The notes under the pieces were generated by a model. That model had not been told where the DNA came from and made no database searches. It was given only the letters and a program-made list of their open reading frames with translations. Below are positions 1 to 6,103 of a stretch of 9,051 bases of DNA, in pieces. The first letter of the stretch is position 1. Each line of letters opens with the position of its first letter. This stretch comes from Kiloniellaceae bacterium. GTDB lineage: Bacteria > Pseudomonadota > Alphaproteobacteria > Kiloniellales > Kiloniellaceae. The stretch covers positions 1 through 9,051 of the forward strand of contig JANQKX010000740.1 in the NCBI GenBank assembly GCA_028280915.1, written 5' to 3'. The translations under genes were made by a program, and so were the position numbers.

Positions 1-615
1 TCGCCCTTGCGTCCGGGGCAGCCGGGACTGGCGGGCATGGTGGCCTTTTGCCGCGAGCTTCTGCGCGCCGCCGGACGGGAGCGGGCCCACTTTGTCGGCC
101 ATTCCATGGGCACCCTGGTGTGCCAGCACCTGGCCGCCCGGGACCCGGACGCGGTGGCGAGCCTGACCCTCTTCGGGCCCATGCTGGCGCCGCCGCCCGC
201 CGCCCGACAGGCCCTACGGGAGCGGGCCGAGACCGCCGCCCGGGATGGCATGGCGGGAATCGCCGATGCCATCTGCCGGGGCAGCGTCGCCGAAGCCTCC
301 CGCCGGGCCAATCCGGTGGCCCGGGCCTTCGTGCGGGAAAGTCTTCTGCGCCAGGACCCGCGGGGCTATGCTGCCCATTGCCTGGCGCTCAGTACGGCCG
401 AAGCGGCGGATCATGGCGCCATCCGCTGCCCCACCCTGCTGGTGGCGGGCGACGGCGACCCCGTGACCCCGGTGGCCATGGCGCGGCAACTGAGCACGGC
501 GATCCCCGAGGCCAAGCTGGCGGTCCTGCCCGGGATTGGCCATTGGATGATGGTCGAGGCGCCGGAGAAGTCGGCGGCGCTGCTGGCAGCCCATGTGACG
601 GAAAACCCCTTTTAG
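1..615 (+). CDS. Alpha/beta hydrolase fold enzyme, 5'-truncated by the window edge
   Basis: The reading frame is open from base 1 to a TAG at 613-615, giving 204 codons. The true start lies upstream, and by comparison with usual family lengths of about 260-280 residues, roughly 60 or more residues are missing. The nucleophile elbow GHSMG is present (Ser at window codon 35). The acid loop GDGDPVTP supplies the likely catalytic Asp (codon 153), and GIGHWMMVEAPE supplies the catalytic His (codon 181) near the C-terminus. The Ser-Asp-His triad is therefore intact in order and spacing. A cap-like helical stretch rich in Ala and Arg lies between codons 60 and 135. The family includes esterases, C-C bond hydrolases, lactonases and haloperoxidase-like enzymes, and the substrate cannot be read from the sequence. 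The next gene starts 27 bp downstream on the same strand, so it is probably the upstream member of an operon with the amidohydrolase. Confidence 0.9.
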   Translation, partial: SPLRPGQPGLAGMVAFCRELLRAAGRERAHFVGHSMGTLVCQHLAARDPDAVASLTLFGPMLAPPPAARQALRERAETAARDGMAGIADAICRGSVAEASRRANPVARAFVRESLLRQDPRGYAAHCLALSTAEAADHGAIRCPTLLVAGDGDPVTPVAMARQLSTAIPEAKLAVLPGIGHWMMVEAPEKSAALLAAHVTENPF

Positions 616-626
616 GGGCGGCAAAG

Positions 627-633
627 AAGGAGG
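627..633 (+). promoter_or_regulatory. Strong ribosome binding site of the amidohydrolase
   Basis: AAGGAGG lies 9 nt before the ATG at 643. It is a near-perfect anti-16S match and fixes the start of the amidohydrolase. It sits in the 27-bp gap after the hydrolase stop, which supports co-transcription of the two genes. Confidence 0.85.
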
Positions 634-642
634 AACGGCAAA

Positions 643-2034
643 ATGGCAGAGAACATCTATAGTGGTTGGGGCGAAAACCGCCCGGGCAACGGCGGCAGCA
701 ACGATCTGGTTTTCACCAACGTGCGCGTCTTCGACGGCAGCGGCGCCGCGCCTTTCTTCGGCGAGGTGACCATTCGCGGCAACCGGGTGCATGCCATCGC
801 CCGCTCCGGCGGCGGGATGGGAAACGGCGGTTTTGGTTCAGGTGGTTATAGTTCGGGCAGTTGGAACAGCAACGGCGGCCAGCGAATCAATGGCCAGCGC
901 ATCGACGGGCGGGGCATGACCTTGATGCCGGGCCTGATCGACGCTCACCTGCACCTCAGCTGGAACAACGCGCCCGGCGTGGACCCCATCGTGATGATGC
1001 CGGTGGAAGAGCACATGCTCAACTGCGTCTATACCGCGAAGATCCTGATCGATTCCGGCTTTACCGCCGGCTATGGCGCGGCGGCGGCCAAGCCGCGCCT
1101 GGACGTGGTGATCAAGCGGGCCATCGAGTCGGGCAAGGTGCCGGGGCCGCGCTACACCGCCGCCGGCCCGGAGCTCACTGCCGTGGGCGGCCTGGGCGAC
1201 GCCAGCCTGCCCCACATCCCCGACGAAGGGCTCAATCTGGGCATCGTGGTTTCGGGCGTGGAGGACATGCGCCTGAAGACGCGGCAACTGATGAAGATCG
1301 GCGTGGACACCATCAAGATCAACCTCTCCGGCGAAGAGATCGCCGGCATGGGCGCCGAGGAGAATCAGTTCACCGATGAGGAGGTCCTGGCCTGCGTCAC
1401 CGAAGCCAAGGGCCGGGGGCGGCGCCTGGCGGCCCATGCCCGCTCCAAAGAATCCATTAAGCGCTGCGTCAAGTTCGGGATCGAGAACATCTACCACGCC
1501 TCGTTCTGCGACGAGGAAACCCTGGATCTGCTCGAGGCCAACAAGGAAAAGCATTTCGTGGCGCCGGGCCTGGCCTGGCTGATCAACACGGCGCGCAACG
1601 CGGGCGACTATGGGATCAAGCCGGGTAGCCCGCTCACCATCGCCTACGAACGGGAGCTGGACCACGCCATCGAGACCATGCAAAAGATGCACAAACGGGG
1701 CATCCGGGTTCTGATCGGCGGCGACTATGGCTTTGCCTGGACGCCCCACGGCACCAATGCGAAGGATCTGGAGTATTTCGTGGACATGTTGGGCCTCAGC
1801 CCCATCGAGGCGCTGATGGCCGGCACCAAGCTGGGCGGCGAGATCATGGGGCAAGGCAACGAACTGGGCCAGATCAAGGAAGGCTATCTGGCCGACCTGC
1901 TGCTGGTGGACGGGGACCCCACCACGGACGTGCGAATCCTGCAGGACCAAAACCGCCTGGTGGCCATCATGAAGGACGGCAAGTTCCACAAGGCGCCGGA
2001 CCACGGGCCGGCGGTGATGCGCTATAGCGCCTGA
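643..2034 (+). CDS. Metal-dependent amidohydrolase (carboxylated-Lys type)
   Basis: This 463-residue protein belongs to the amidohydrolase superfamily, hydrolysing C-N (amide, cyclic amide or peptide-like) bonds with one or two divalent metals. The small beta-sandwich is formed by residues about 21-98 plus the C-terminal segment ending in GYLADLLLVDGDP (414-426). The TIM barrel starts at PGLIDAHLHLS. Ligands seen are the HxH pair H102/H104, a candidate carbamylated lysine K225 in DTIKINLSG, H265 in AAHARSKES, H285 in NIYHASF, and D361 in IGGDYGF. This resembles the Xaa-Pro dipeptidase/imidazolonepropionase-like branch; the exact substrate is unknown. Residues about 55-80 form a Gly/Ser/Asn-rich insert in the N-terminal sandwich, followed by a QRING-QRIDG micro-repeat; relatives usually have a short turn there. 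No signal peptide is visible, so it is probably cytoplasmic. It sits between a hydrolase and a dehydrogenase gene, suggesting one catabolic route. Confidence 0.9.
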   Translation: MAENIYSGWGENRPGNGGSNDLVFTNVRVFDGSGAAPFFGEVTIRGNRVHAIARSGGGMGNGGFGSGGYSSGSWNSNGGQRINGQRIDGRGMTLMPGLIDAHLHLSWNNAPGVDPIVMMPVEEHMLNCVYTAKILIDSGFTAGYGAAAAKPRLDVVIKRAIESGKVPGPRYTAAGPELTAVGGLGDASLPHIPDEGLNLGIVVSGVEDMRLKTRQLMKIGVDTIKINLSGEEIAGMGAEENQFTDEEVLACVTEAKGRGRRLAAHARSKESIKRCVKFGIENIYHASFCDEETLDLLEANKEKHFVAPGLAWLINTARNAGDYGIKPGSPLTIAYERELDHAIETMQKMHKRGIRVLIGGDYGFAWTPHGTNAKDLEYFVDMLGLSPIEALMAGTKLGGEIMGQGNELGQIKEGYLADLLLVDGDPTTDVRILQDQNRLVAIMKDGKFHKAPDHGPAVMRYSA

Positions 2035-2059
2035 CCGGAGAGAGGGTGGAGGGACTTGG

Positions 2060-2089
2060 ATGGGCCAGCCGTTTCAGGAACAGGTATGA
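2060..2089 (+). promoter_or_regulatory. Possible 9-codon leader ORF coupled to the oxidoreductase start
   Basis: An ATG at 2060 is preceded by GGAGG (2048-2052) with 7-nt spacing, the best ribosome site in this gap. It would encode MGQPFQEQV and stop at TGA 2087-2089. That stop overlaps the ATG at 2086 of the oxidoreductase as ATGA, the classic arrangement for translational coupling. The weaker AGGAA at 2076-2080 lies 5 nt before ATG 2086 and could serve that start directly. A chance mini-ORF, or a sequencing frameshift that separates a real N-terminal extension, cannot be excluded. Confidence 0.35.
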
Positions 2090-3144
2090 AGGATCGCGGG
2101 TCTTTTCGCCCTCCCCTGCGCATTGCCGGCATCGGGGCCGGCTATTTCGCGCAATATCACTACGACGCTTGGCGGCGCATCCCGCGCGCCGACCTGGTCG
2201 CGGTCGCCGATCATGATTTGGACAAGGCCCGTCGAGTTTTGCCAGAGGCCCCCGTCTCGCCAATGGCCTATGGAGACCCGAGCGCCATGCTGGCGGCCAC
2301 GGCCCCGGATGTGGTGGATATCATCACGCCGCCCCCGTCCCATGCCCCCTTGATCGCCCTGGCGTTGGAACACGGCGTCAAAGCGATCATCTGCCAGAAG
2401 CCCTTTTGCCGGGACAGGGACGAAGCGGAATCCGCCGCCGCGTCCTGCGCCGCGGTCGGCGTGCCGTTGATCGTGCATGAGAACTTCCGCTTTCAGCCCT
2501 GGTACCGCGCCCTCAAAAAGCACATGGACGACGGCCGGGTGGGTCAAGTCCTGCAAGTCACCTTCCGCTTGCGGCCGGGCGACGGGCAAGGGCCCGAGGC
2601 CTATCTGTCCCGCCAGCCTTCGTTCCAGAAAATACCCAAGTTCCTGATCCGCGAAACCGGCATTCATTGGATCGACACTTTCCGCTTTTTGCTGGGCGAG
2701 CCCATGGCGGTTTACGCGGACCTGCGCCAGCTCAATCCGGCCATTCGCGGCGAGGATGCGGGCCTGGTGGTGTTCGACTTTGGGGCCGGCGCGCGGGCGG
2801 TTTTTGACGGCAATCGGCACTTGGACCACCCGGCGGAAGACCACCGGCGCACCATGGGCGAGGCCTCGGTGGAAGGCACGGCTGGTGAAATCAGGCTGTC
2901 CGGGGACGGCGCCCTGAGCTTTCGCCCCAAGGGCGCCTTGGATCAACAGGAGATTCTGGCGCCCGCCACGGCGATGGGCTTCGGCGGCGATTGCGTGCGG
3001 GCCCTGCAGGAACATGTGATCACCGGTCTGCTGGACGGCGCGCCCCTTGAGAACACGGCCGGCGCTTATCTGCGGAACCTGGAGATCGAGGAGGCGGTTT
3101 ACCGCTCCGCCGAAACCGGCCGGAAGATCCCGCTCCCGCCGTGA
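2086..3144 (+). CDS. Gfo/Idh/MocA family NAD(P)-dependent oxidoreductase
   Basis: This 352-residue protein matches the usual family length. The N-terminal Rossmann fold begins LRIAGIGAGYFAQYHYDAW, with a GxGxxx dinucleotide loop at residues 15-20 and an acidic end of the second strand (VADHD, 40-44). It continues with VVDIITPPPSHAPL (77-89), typical of the family. The usual EKP motif appears here as CQKPF (103-107), keeping the lysine (K105) that normally contacts substrate and nicotinamide. The C-terminal domain carries GIHWIDTFRFLLGEP, giving the G-x-H-x-x-D catalytic motif (H194, D197). Members oxidise or reduce sugars, inositols and other polyols or hydroxy acids; this substrate is unknown. 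ATG 2086 is chosen because the fold begins 10 residues later and AGGAA lies 5 nt upstream. A TTG at 2056 would add only 10 residues with poor ribosome-site spacing. It follows the amidohydrolase by 51 bp, probably in the same operon. Confidence 0.9.
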   Translation: MKDRGSFRPPLRIAGIGAGYFAQYHYDAWRRIPRADLVAVADHDLDKARRVLPEAPVSPMAYGDPSAMLAATAPDVVDIITPPPSHAPLIALALEHGVKAIICQKPFCRDRDEAESAAASCAAVGVPLIVHENFRFQPWYRALKKHMDDGRVGQVLQVTFRLRPGDGQGPEAYLSRQPSFQKIPKFLIRETGIHWIDTFRFLLGEPMAVYADLRQLNPAIRGEDAGLVVFDFGAGARAVFDGNRHLDHPAEDHRRTMGEASVEGTAGEIRLSGDGALSFRPKGALDQQEILAPATAMGFGGDCVRALQEHVITGLLDGAPLENTAGAYLRNLEIEEAVYRSAETGRKIPLPP

Positions 3145-3155
3145 GCCCCCCTCAC
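3141..3155. other. Small inverted repeat containing both convergent stop codons
   Basis: GTGAG-CCCCC-CTCAC is a perfect 5-bp inverted repeat. It contains the TGA stop of the + strand oxidoreductase (3142-3144) and the TGA stop of the - strand GST (3152-3154 on + coordinates). There is no T-run on either side, so it is not a standard intrinsic terminator. It may be chance arising from two mirrored TGA contexts. Confidence 0.3.
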
Positions 3156-3874
3156 CCCGCTTTGACGTCGCCGGCGAAACGGGCGGCGTTCTCGGCCAGG
3201 AATTGGGCCTCGTCGGCCTTGCCCCAGAAGGCGGGGACCGGCTTGGGCTTTTGCAGGGCCCGCTGCACCGCCGGCCGGGCATCGATTCGGTCGAACCAGG
3301 CTTTCAAGTGGTCCAGGCCGTCGATGGAAACCCTGGCCCAGGGATAGGCACGCGCCCAGGGATAGGTAATGATGTCGGCGATGGAATAGTCGTTCCCCAC
3401 CAGATAGGGCCGGCCATCCAAGCGAGTGTTAAGCACCTCGAGCAGGCGGCGGCTCTCGTCCACATAGCGGGCGATGGAAAAAGGCTCCTCCTGCCCGTTG
3501 GGGGCCGCGATGCGCTGAAAGTACATGGCCTGCCCCATCATCGGGCCGATACCGCCCATCTGAAACATCATCCATTGCAAGGTCTCGGAGCGCAGCTTTG
3601 CATCGTGGGATAGGAACTTGTCGTACTTTTCCGCCAAGTACCAAAGGATGGCGCCGGACTCAAAGACCACGAAGTCATCATTGCCCCGGTCCACGATAGT
3701 GGGAATGCGGCCATTGGGATTGAGCTTCATGTACCAGTCGGATTTCTGCTCCTTCTTGGAAAAATCGATGTATGTCAGGTCATAGTCGACCCCGGCCTCC
3801 TCCAGGAAGATGGTCGGTTTCCAACCGTTCATGGTCGAAGCCGTATAAAGATGGATATCCGCCGTGCCGCTCAT
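3152..3874 (-). CDS. Glutathione S-transferase family protein, YfcG/YghU-like
   Basis: This 240-residue cytoplasmic protein has a thioredoxin-like N-terminal domain and a helical C-terminal domain. The start region reads IHLYTASTMNGWKPTIFLEE; the T-x-N-G segment (T14-N16) corresponds to the TPNG site of Nu-class GSTs such as E. coli YfcG, which bind glutathione or GSSG and act as disulfide-bond reductases. LNPNGRIPTIVD (51-62) carries the cis-proline, and FESGAILWYLAEKY (71-84) gives the Glu-Ser pair that binds the glutathione gamma-glutamyl group. The C-terminal domain has YLVGNDYSIADIITYPW (157-173). The hexapeptide YPWARA is followed directly by YPWARV (171-182), encoded by a 13-bp direct repeat. 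The start at 3874 is preferred because AAGGA lies 8 nt upstream; ATGs at 3892 and 3922 lack good sites. It is divergent from an HxlR regulator, its likely controller, and converges on the oxidoreductase. Role inferred: thiol redox or electrophile detoxification. Confidence 0.9.
   Translation of the reverse strand: MSGTADIHLYTASTMNGWKPTIFLEEAGVDYDLTYIDFSKKEQKSDWYMKLNPNGRIPTIVDRGNDDFVVFESGAILWYLAEKYDKFLSHDAKLRSETLQWMMFQMGGIGPMMGQAMYFQRIAAPNGQEEPFSIARYVDESRRLLEVLNTRLDGRPYLVGNDYSIADIITYPWARAYPWARVSIDGLDHLKAWFDRIDARPAVQRALQKPKPVPAFWGKADEAQFLAENAARFAGDVKAG
3336..3366. repeat. 13-bp perfect direct repeat inside the GST gene
   Basis: GCCCAGGGATAGG occurs at 3336-3348 and again at 3354-3366, an 18-bp period that keeps the reading frame. 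It encodes the adjacent YPWARA and YPWARV segments of the GST C-terminal domain. It may be a small in-frame duplication or local gene conversion. Confidence 0.75.
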
Positions 3875-3924
3875 GCTGGTGATCCTTTGCATGTTTGACT
3901 GTTGCATGGTATTTGGCGCCATCA

Positions 3925-3963
3925 GTTACCTAAGTCAATTAGTATACTTTTTGTAACCTAAGT
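3925..3963. promoter_or_regulatory. Divergent GST/HxlR control region with paired 11-bp repeats
   Basis: GTTACCTAAGT (3925-3935) and GTAACCTAAGT (3953-3963) are direct repeats with one mismatch, 28 bp apart in period. Between them lies the perfect palindrome AGTATACT (3941-3948), which gives a TATACT -10-like box on either strand. ATAC-TTTTT-GTAA (3944-3956) is an imperfect TTAC-N5-GTAA dyad, a shape I associate with HxlR-type operators. On the - strand, TTGACT (complement of 3933-3938) is a good -35 candidate for the GST, though its -10 is weak; it overlaps the first repeat. If TATACT at 3943-3948 is used for the regulator, the second repeat covers its transcription start. This geometry suits regulation of both genes by the HxlR protein, which is inference. 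Confidence 0.6.
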
Positions 3964-3969
3964 GGACTC

Positions 3970-4326
3970 ATGCGCGCGCGGATCGAACAGAGTGGATCGG
4001 GAAAAAAGCGGGTCTTGTCGGCCTGCCAGGAACCCTGCCCCATTGAGCGGGGCATGCGGATTATCGGCGGCAAGTGGAAAGGCTCCATCCTGTGGCATTT
4101 GCAGGACGGCCCCGTGCGGTTCAACGACCTGGCCCGCATGCTGGGGGGCGCCAGCAAGAAGATGATCTCTCAGCGCCTGAGCGAGATGGAAGAGATCGGC
4201 CTTTTGGAACGCAAGGTCCTCAACAAACGGCCGGTCGCGGTCACCTATGAGATCACTCCCTTTGGCCAATCGGCCTTGAGCGTGCTCCAGGAGCTGAAGG
4301 TCTGGTCGGAACGCCATAACATTTAG
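3970..4326 (+). CDS. HxlR-family winged helix-turn-helix transcriptional regulator
   Basis: This 118-residue protein has the typical length for the HxlR (DUF24) family. The conserved opening is CPIERGMRIIGGKWKGSILW (residues 23-42). It is followed by GPVRFNDLARML, then the recognition helix region SKKMISQRLSEMEEIGLLER, and the wing VAVTYEITPFGQSAL. Family members are dimeric DNA-binding proteins, often repressors. C23 is at the position of the conserved cysteine used for redox or electrophile sensing in relatives such as YodB and HypR; C19 is an additional nearby cysteine. It is divergent from a GST gene, and the shared 95-bp intergenic region holds paired repeats, so it probably controls the GST and itself in response to thiol-reactive stress. 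That role is inferred from context. The ATG at 3970 has only a weak site (AAGTGGA, 3 nt away); no other in-frame ATG precedes the conserved domain. Confidence 0.9.
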   Translation: MRARIEQSGSGKKRVLSACQEPCPIERGMRIIGGKWKGSILWHLQDGPVRFNDLARMLGGASKKMISQRLSEMEEIGLLERKVLNKRPVAVTYEITPFGQSALSVLQELKVWSERHNI

Positions 4327-4413
4327 GCGGGCCGCTCGGCCAAAAGGATATGTGTCTTTGGCTGGCTTGGAACGGAGAACGCGGTTCGAGGCGACGGAAC
4401 GTTCGATTGGATC

Positions 4414-4443
4414 AAAAAAAGGGCGCGAGACAAGCCCGCGCCC
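4414..4443 (-). terminator. Rho-independent terminator of the substrate-binding protein gene
   Basis: Read on the - strand, a 7-bp stem GGGCGCG/CGCGCCC (4437-4443 with 4421-4427) encloses a 9-nt loop and is followed at once by seven T (complement of A7 at 4414-4420). It begins 20 bp after the stop of the binding-protein gene. On the + strand the T-run is absent, so it acts only on - strand transcription. The rest of the 4327-4463 gap shows no gene; it has short palindromes such as GAACGTTC (4397-4404) of no clear meaning. Confidence 0.9.
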
Positions 4444-4463
4444 AGGTTTGACAGGGAGTGAGT

Positions 4464-6053
4464 TTAGCTTTCCAGCCACCAGCGCTTGATGAAGTGGCCG
4501 CCGTCCATTTCCCAGCCGCCACCGATGTTGGGGCCGATGCCCACGTCCTTGGTGGTGGCCGCCACGTCCTTGCCGAAGGCGGGGATGATGGTCGCGCCGT
4601 CTTCCGACAGCAGTTGCTGCACTTCCGTGTACATGCCCTTGCGGGTGGCCGGGTCCAGCTCGCCCCGGGCCGCCTTCACCAACTCGTCCACCCGGGGGAT
4701 GTTGATCAAGGTATCGTTCCACGGCGCGTCGGATAGATAGCAAATGGAGAGGATCATGTCCTCCACCGGCCGGGCGCCCCAGTAGCAGGAGCAGAAGGGC
4801 TTTTTGTTCCAGATGTCGGTCCAGTAGCCGTCCTTGGGCTCCCGCGTGACCGTGAGGTCGACGCCGATCTTGGCGAAGTTCTCCTGGAACAGCACCGCCG
4901 CGTCGACGGCGCCGCCATAGGCGGTATCCGCCGTGTGCATCTCGATCTTGGCGTTTTCCATGCCCGCTTCCTTCAGGAAGAACTTGGCCTTGTCCAGGTC
5001 ATAGTCCACCGTGATGCTGGGCTCATAGTTGGTGAAGACCGGGCCGAGCGGCTGGTCGTTGCCGATCACGCCGTAACCGAAGAGGATCTTGTCCACGAAC
5101 TCCTGCCGGGGCACCGCGTGTTTCAAGGCCTTGCGGAAGGCCAGGCTGTCGAAGGGCGGTATGTTGACCCGCATGGGGTGGGTGAAGGCCAGGTTGGATT
5201 CCACGTCGATGATGTTCACGTGAGGCACCCGGGCCAGGCGGCTGATGGTTTTCAGGCCCGGCCGGTTGATCACCTGCACGTCCTGGGTCAAAAGGGCGCT
5301 TTCCCGCGCCGCGTCGTCCAGGATGGCCGTGAGCTCGCAGCTGTCCACAAAGCCGAAGTCGCTCTGCCAGGCATTGGGATTGCGCTCCAAAAGGGTCCGC
5401 ACACCCGGCTCGAATTCCTTCAGTAGGTAGGTGCCCGTGCCGATGTCCGATAGGACTTCCGCCTTGCCGTCCTTGGAGGGGACGATGTTCATGTGATAAT
5501 CGGTCATTAGGAAGGGGAAGTCGGCATTCGCCTCCTTCAGGGTCACCACGACCACGTCCTTGCCATCGGCGGAGACATCCTCGATACCGGAGAACACGCC
5601 CGCCGCGCCCGATTTGGTGTCCGGGCCCCGGTGCACGTTGATGGAGGCGATCACGTCCTCCGTCGTCAAGCTCTTGCCGTTGGAAAACTCCACGCCCGGG
5701 CGCAGCTTGAAGCGCCAGATCAGAGCGTCGGGGGTGGACTCCCAGCTTTCCGCCAAGGTGGGCTGGGCCGTGTTGTCCTGGCCCACTTCCACCAAGCTGT
5801 CCCGGAAAGCCCGGCTGACGCTGATCATATAGGTGGCGTTGAAGGTGGCCGGGTCGAGCGAGTCGATGGTATTGGCGTCGTTCAGACCCGCGCGCATGTG
5901 CCCGCCCCGCTTGGGCTCTTGGGCCTTGGCCTCCGTCCACATGGCCGAGGCCGCGGTGACGCTGAGCCCCAGCGCCGTCGCCCCCACCAGGAAATCCCGG
6001 CGGCTGGCCCGCTTGTCGGTGAGAATCCGCTGTAAAAACCGTTTGTCTTCCAT
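4464..6053 (-). CDS. ABC transporter substrate-binding protein, family 5 (peptide/nickel/opine type), Tat-exported
   Basis: This 529-residue protein is the extracytoplasmic ligand-binding part of a dipeptide/oligopeptide-type ABC importer. The N-terminus carries a twin-arginine signal: ASRRDFLVGATALGLSVTAA (residues 16-35), a hydrophobic stretch, and a likely cleavage after AKA (42-44). The mature part has the family-5 signature region LIWRFKLRPGVEFSNGKSLT and a length typical of DppA/OppA-like proteins. A Tat rather than Sec signal suggests folding before export and is common for alphaproteobacterial members. The start at 6053 is supported by GGGAGG 6 nt upstream; a longer GTG-initiated frame to 6161 would put an Arg-rich non-signal extension in front of the Tat motif and is rejected. 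No permease or ATPase genes lie next to it in the window, so it is either an orphan or partnered elsewhere. It is downstream of metC on the same strand and ends before a clear terminator. Ligand unknown. Confidence 0.92.
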   Translation of the reverse strand: MEDKRFLQRILTDKRASRRDFLVGATALGLSVTAASAMWTEAKAQEPKRGGHMRAGLNDANTIDSLDPATFNATYMISVSRAFRDSLVEVGQDNTAQPTLAESWESTPDALIWRFKLRPGVEFSNGKSLTTEDVIASINVHRGPDTKSGAAGVFSGIEDVSADGKDVVVVTLKEANADFPFLMTDYHMNIVPSKDGKAEVLSDIGTGTYLLKEFEPGVRTLLERNPNAWQSDFGFVDSCELTAILDDAARESALLTQDVQVINRPGLKTISRLARVPHVNIIDVESNLAFTHPMRVNIPPFDSLAFRKALKHAVPRQEFVDKILFGYGVIGNDQPLGPVFTNYEPSITVDYDLDKAKFFLKEAGMENAKIEMHTADTAYGGAVDAAVLFQENFAKIGVDLTVTREPKDGYWTDIWNKKPFCSCYWGARPVEDMILSICYLSDAPWNDTLINIPRVDELVKAARGELDPATRKGMYTEVQQLLSEDGATIIPAFGKDVAATTKDVGIGPNIGGGWEMDGGHFIKRWWLES

Positions 6054-6059
6054 GATTAA

Positions 6060-6065
6060 CCTCCC
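6060..6065 (-). promoter_or_regulatory. Ribosome binding site fixing the binding-protein start
   Basis: On the - strand GGGAGG lies 6 nt before the ATG at 6053. It decides for this start over the upstream GTG at 6161. Confidence 0.8.
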
Positions 6066-6067
6066 AT

Positions 6068-6103
6068 GCCCACTTCGGGCTTGTTGTGGCGGTTCACACC
6101 GCC
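6068..6103 (-). promoter_or_regulatory. Tandem hairpins in the leader of the binding-protein gene
   Basis: On the - strand, GGCGGT-GTGA-ACCGCC (6088-6103) is a perfect 6-bp stem closed by a GNRA-type GTGA tetraloop. Seven bases later comes GCCC-GAAGT-GGGC (6068-6080), ending 2 nt before the ribosome site. There is no T-run, so these are not ordinary terminators. They could stabilise the mRNA, act as a translation switch, or protect a processed end between metC and the binding protein. The rest of the 6054-6207 gap shows no convincing promoter; GCCCG-GACAG-CGGGC near 6178-6192 is another small stem without a T-run. Confidence 0.4.

Noticed and set aside
838..2004. Long open frame of 388 codons on the - strand
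   Set aside because: It is fully antisense to the amidohydrolase with its intact metal ligands. It has no family signature and no convincing ribosome site.
2074..3282. Long open frame of 402 codons on the - strand
   Set aside because: It is antisense to the oxidoreductase and overlaps the GST end in another frame. It has no domain signature.
3875..3922. Longer GST start at 3922 or 3892
   Set aside because: Neither ATG has a good ribosome site and the extra residues precede the first strand of the fold. ATG 3874 has AAGGA at 8 nt.
4327..4345. GGCC-GCTC-GGCC stem after the HxlR gene as a terminator
   Set aside because: The stem is only 4 bp and there is no T-run, so it is not a convincing terminator.
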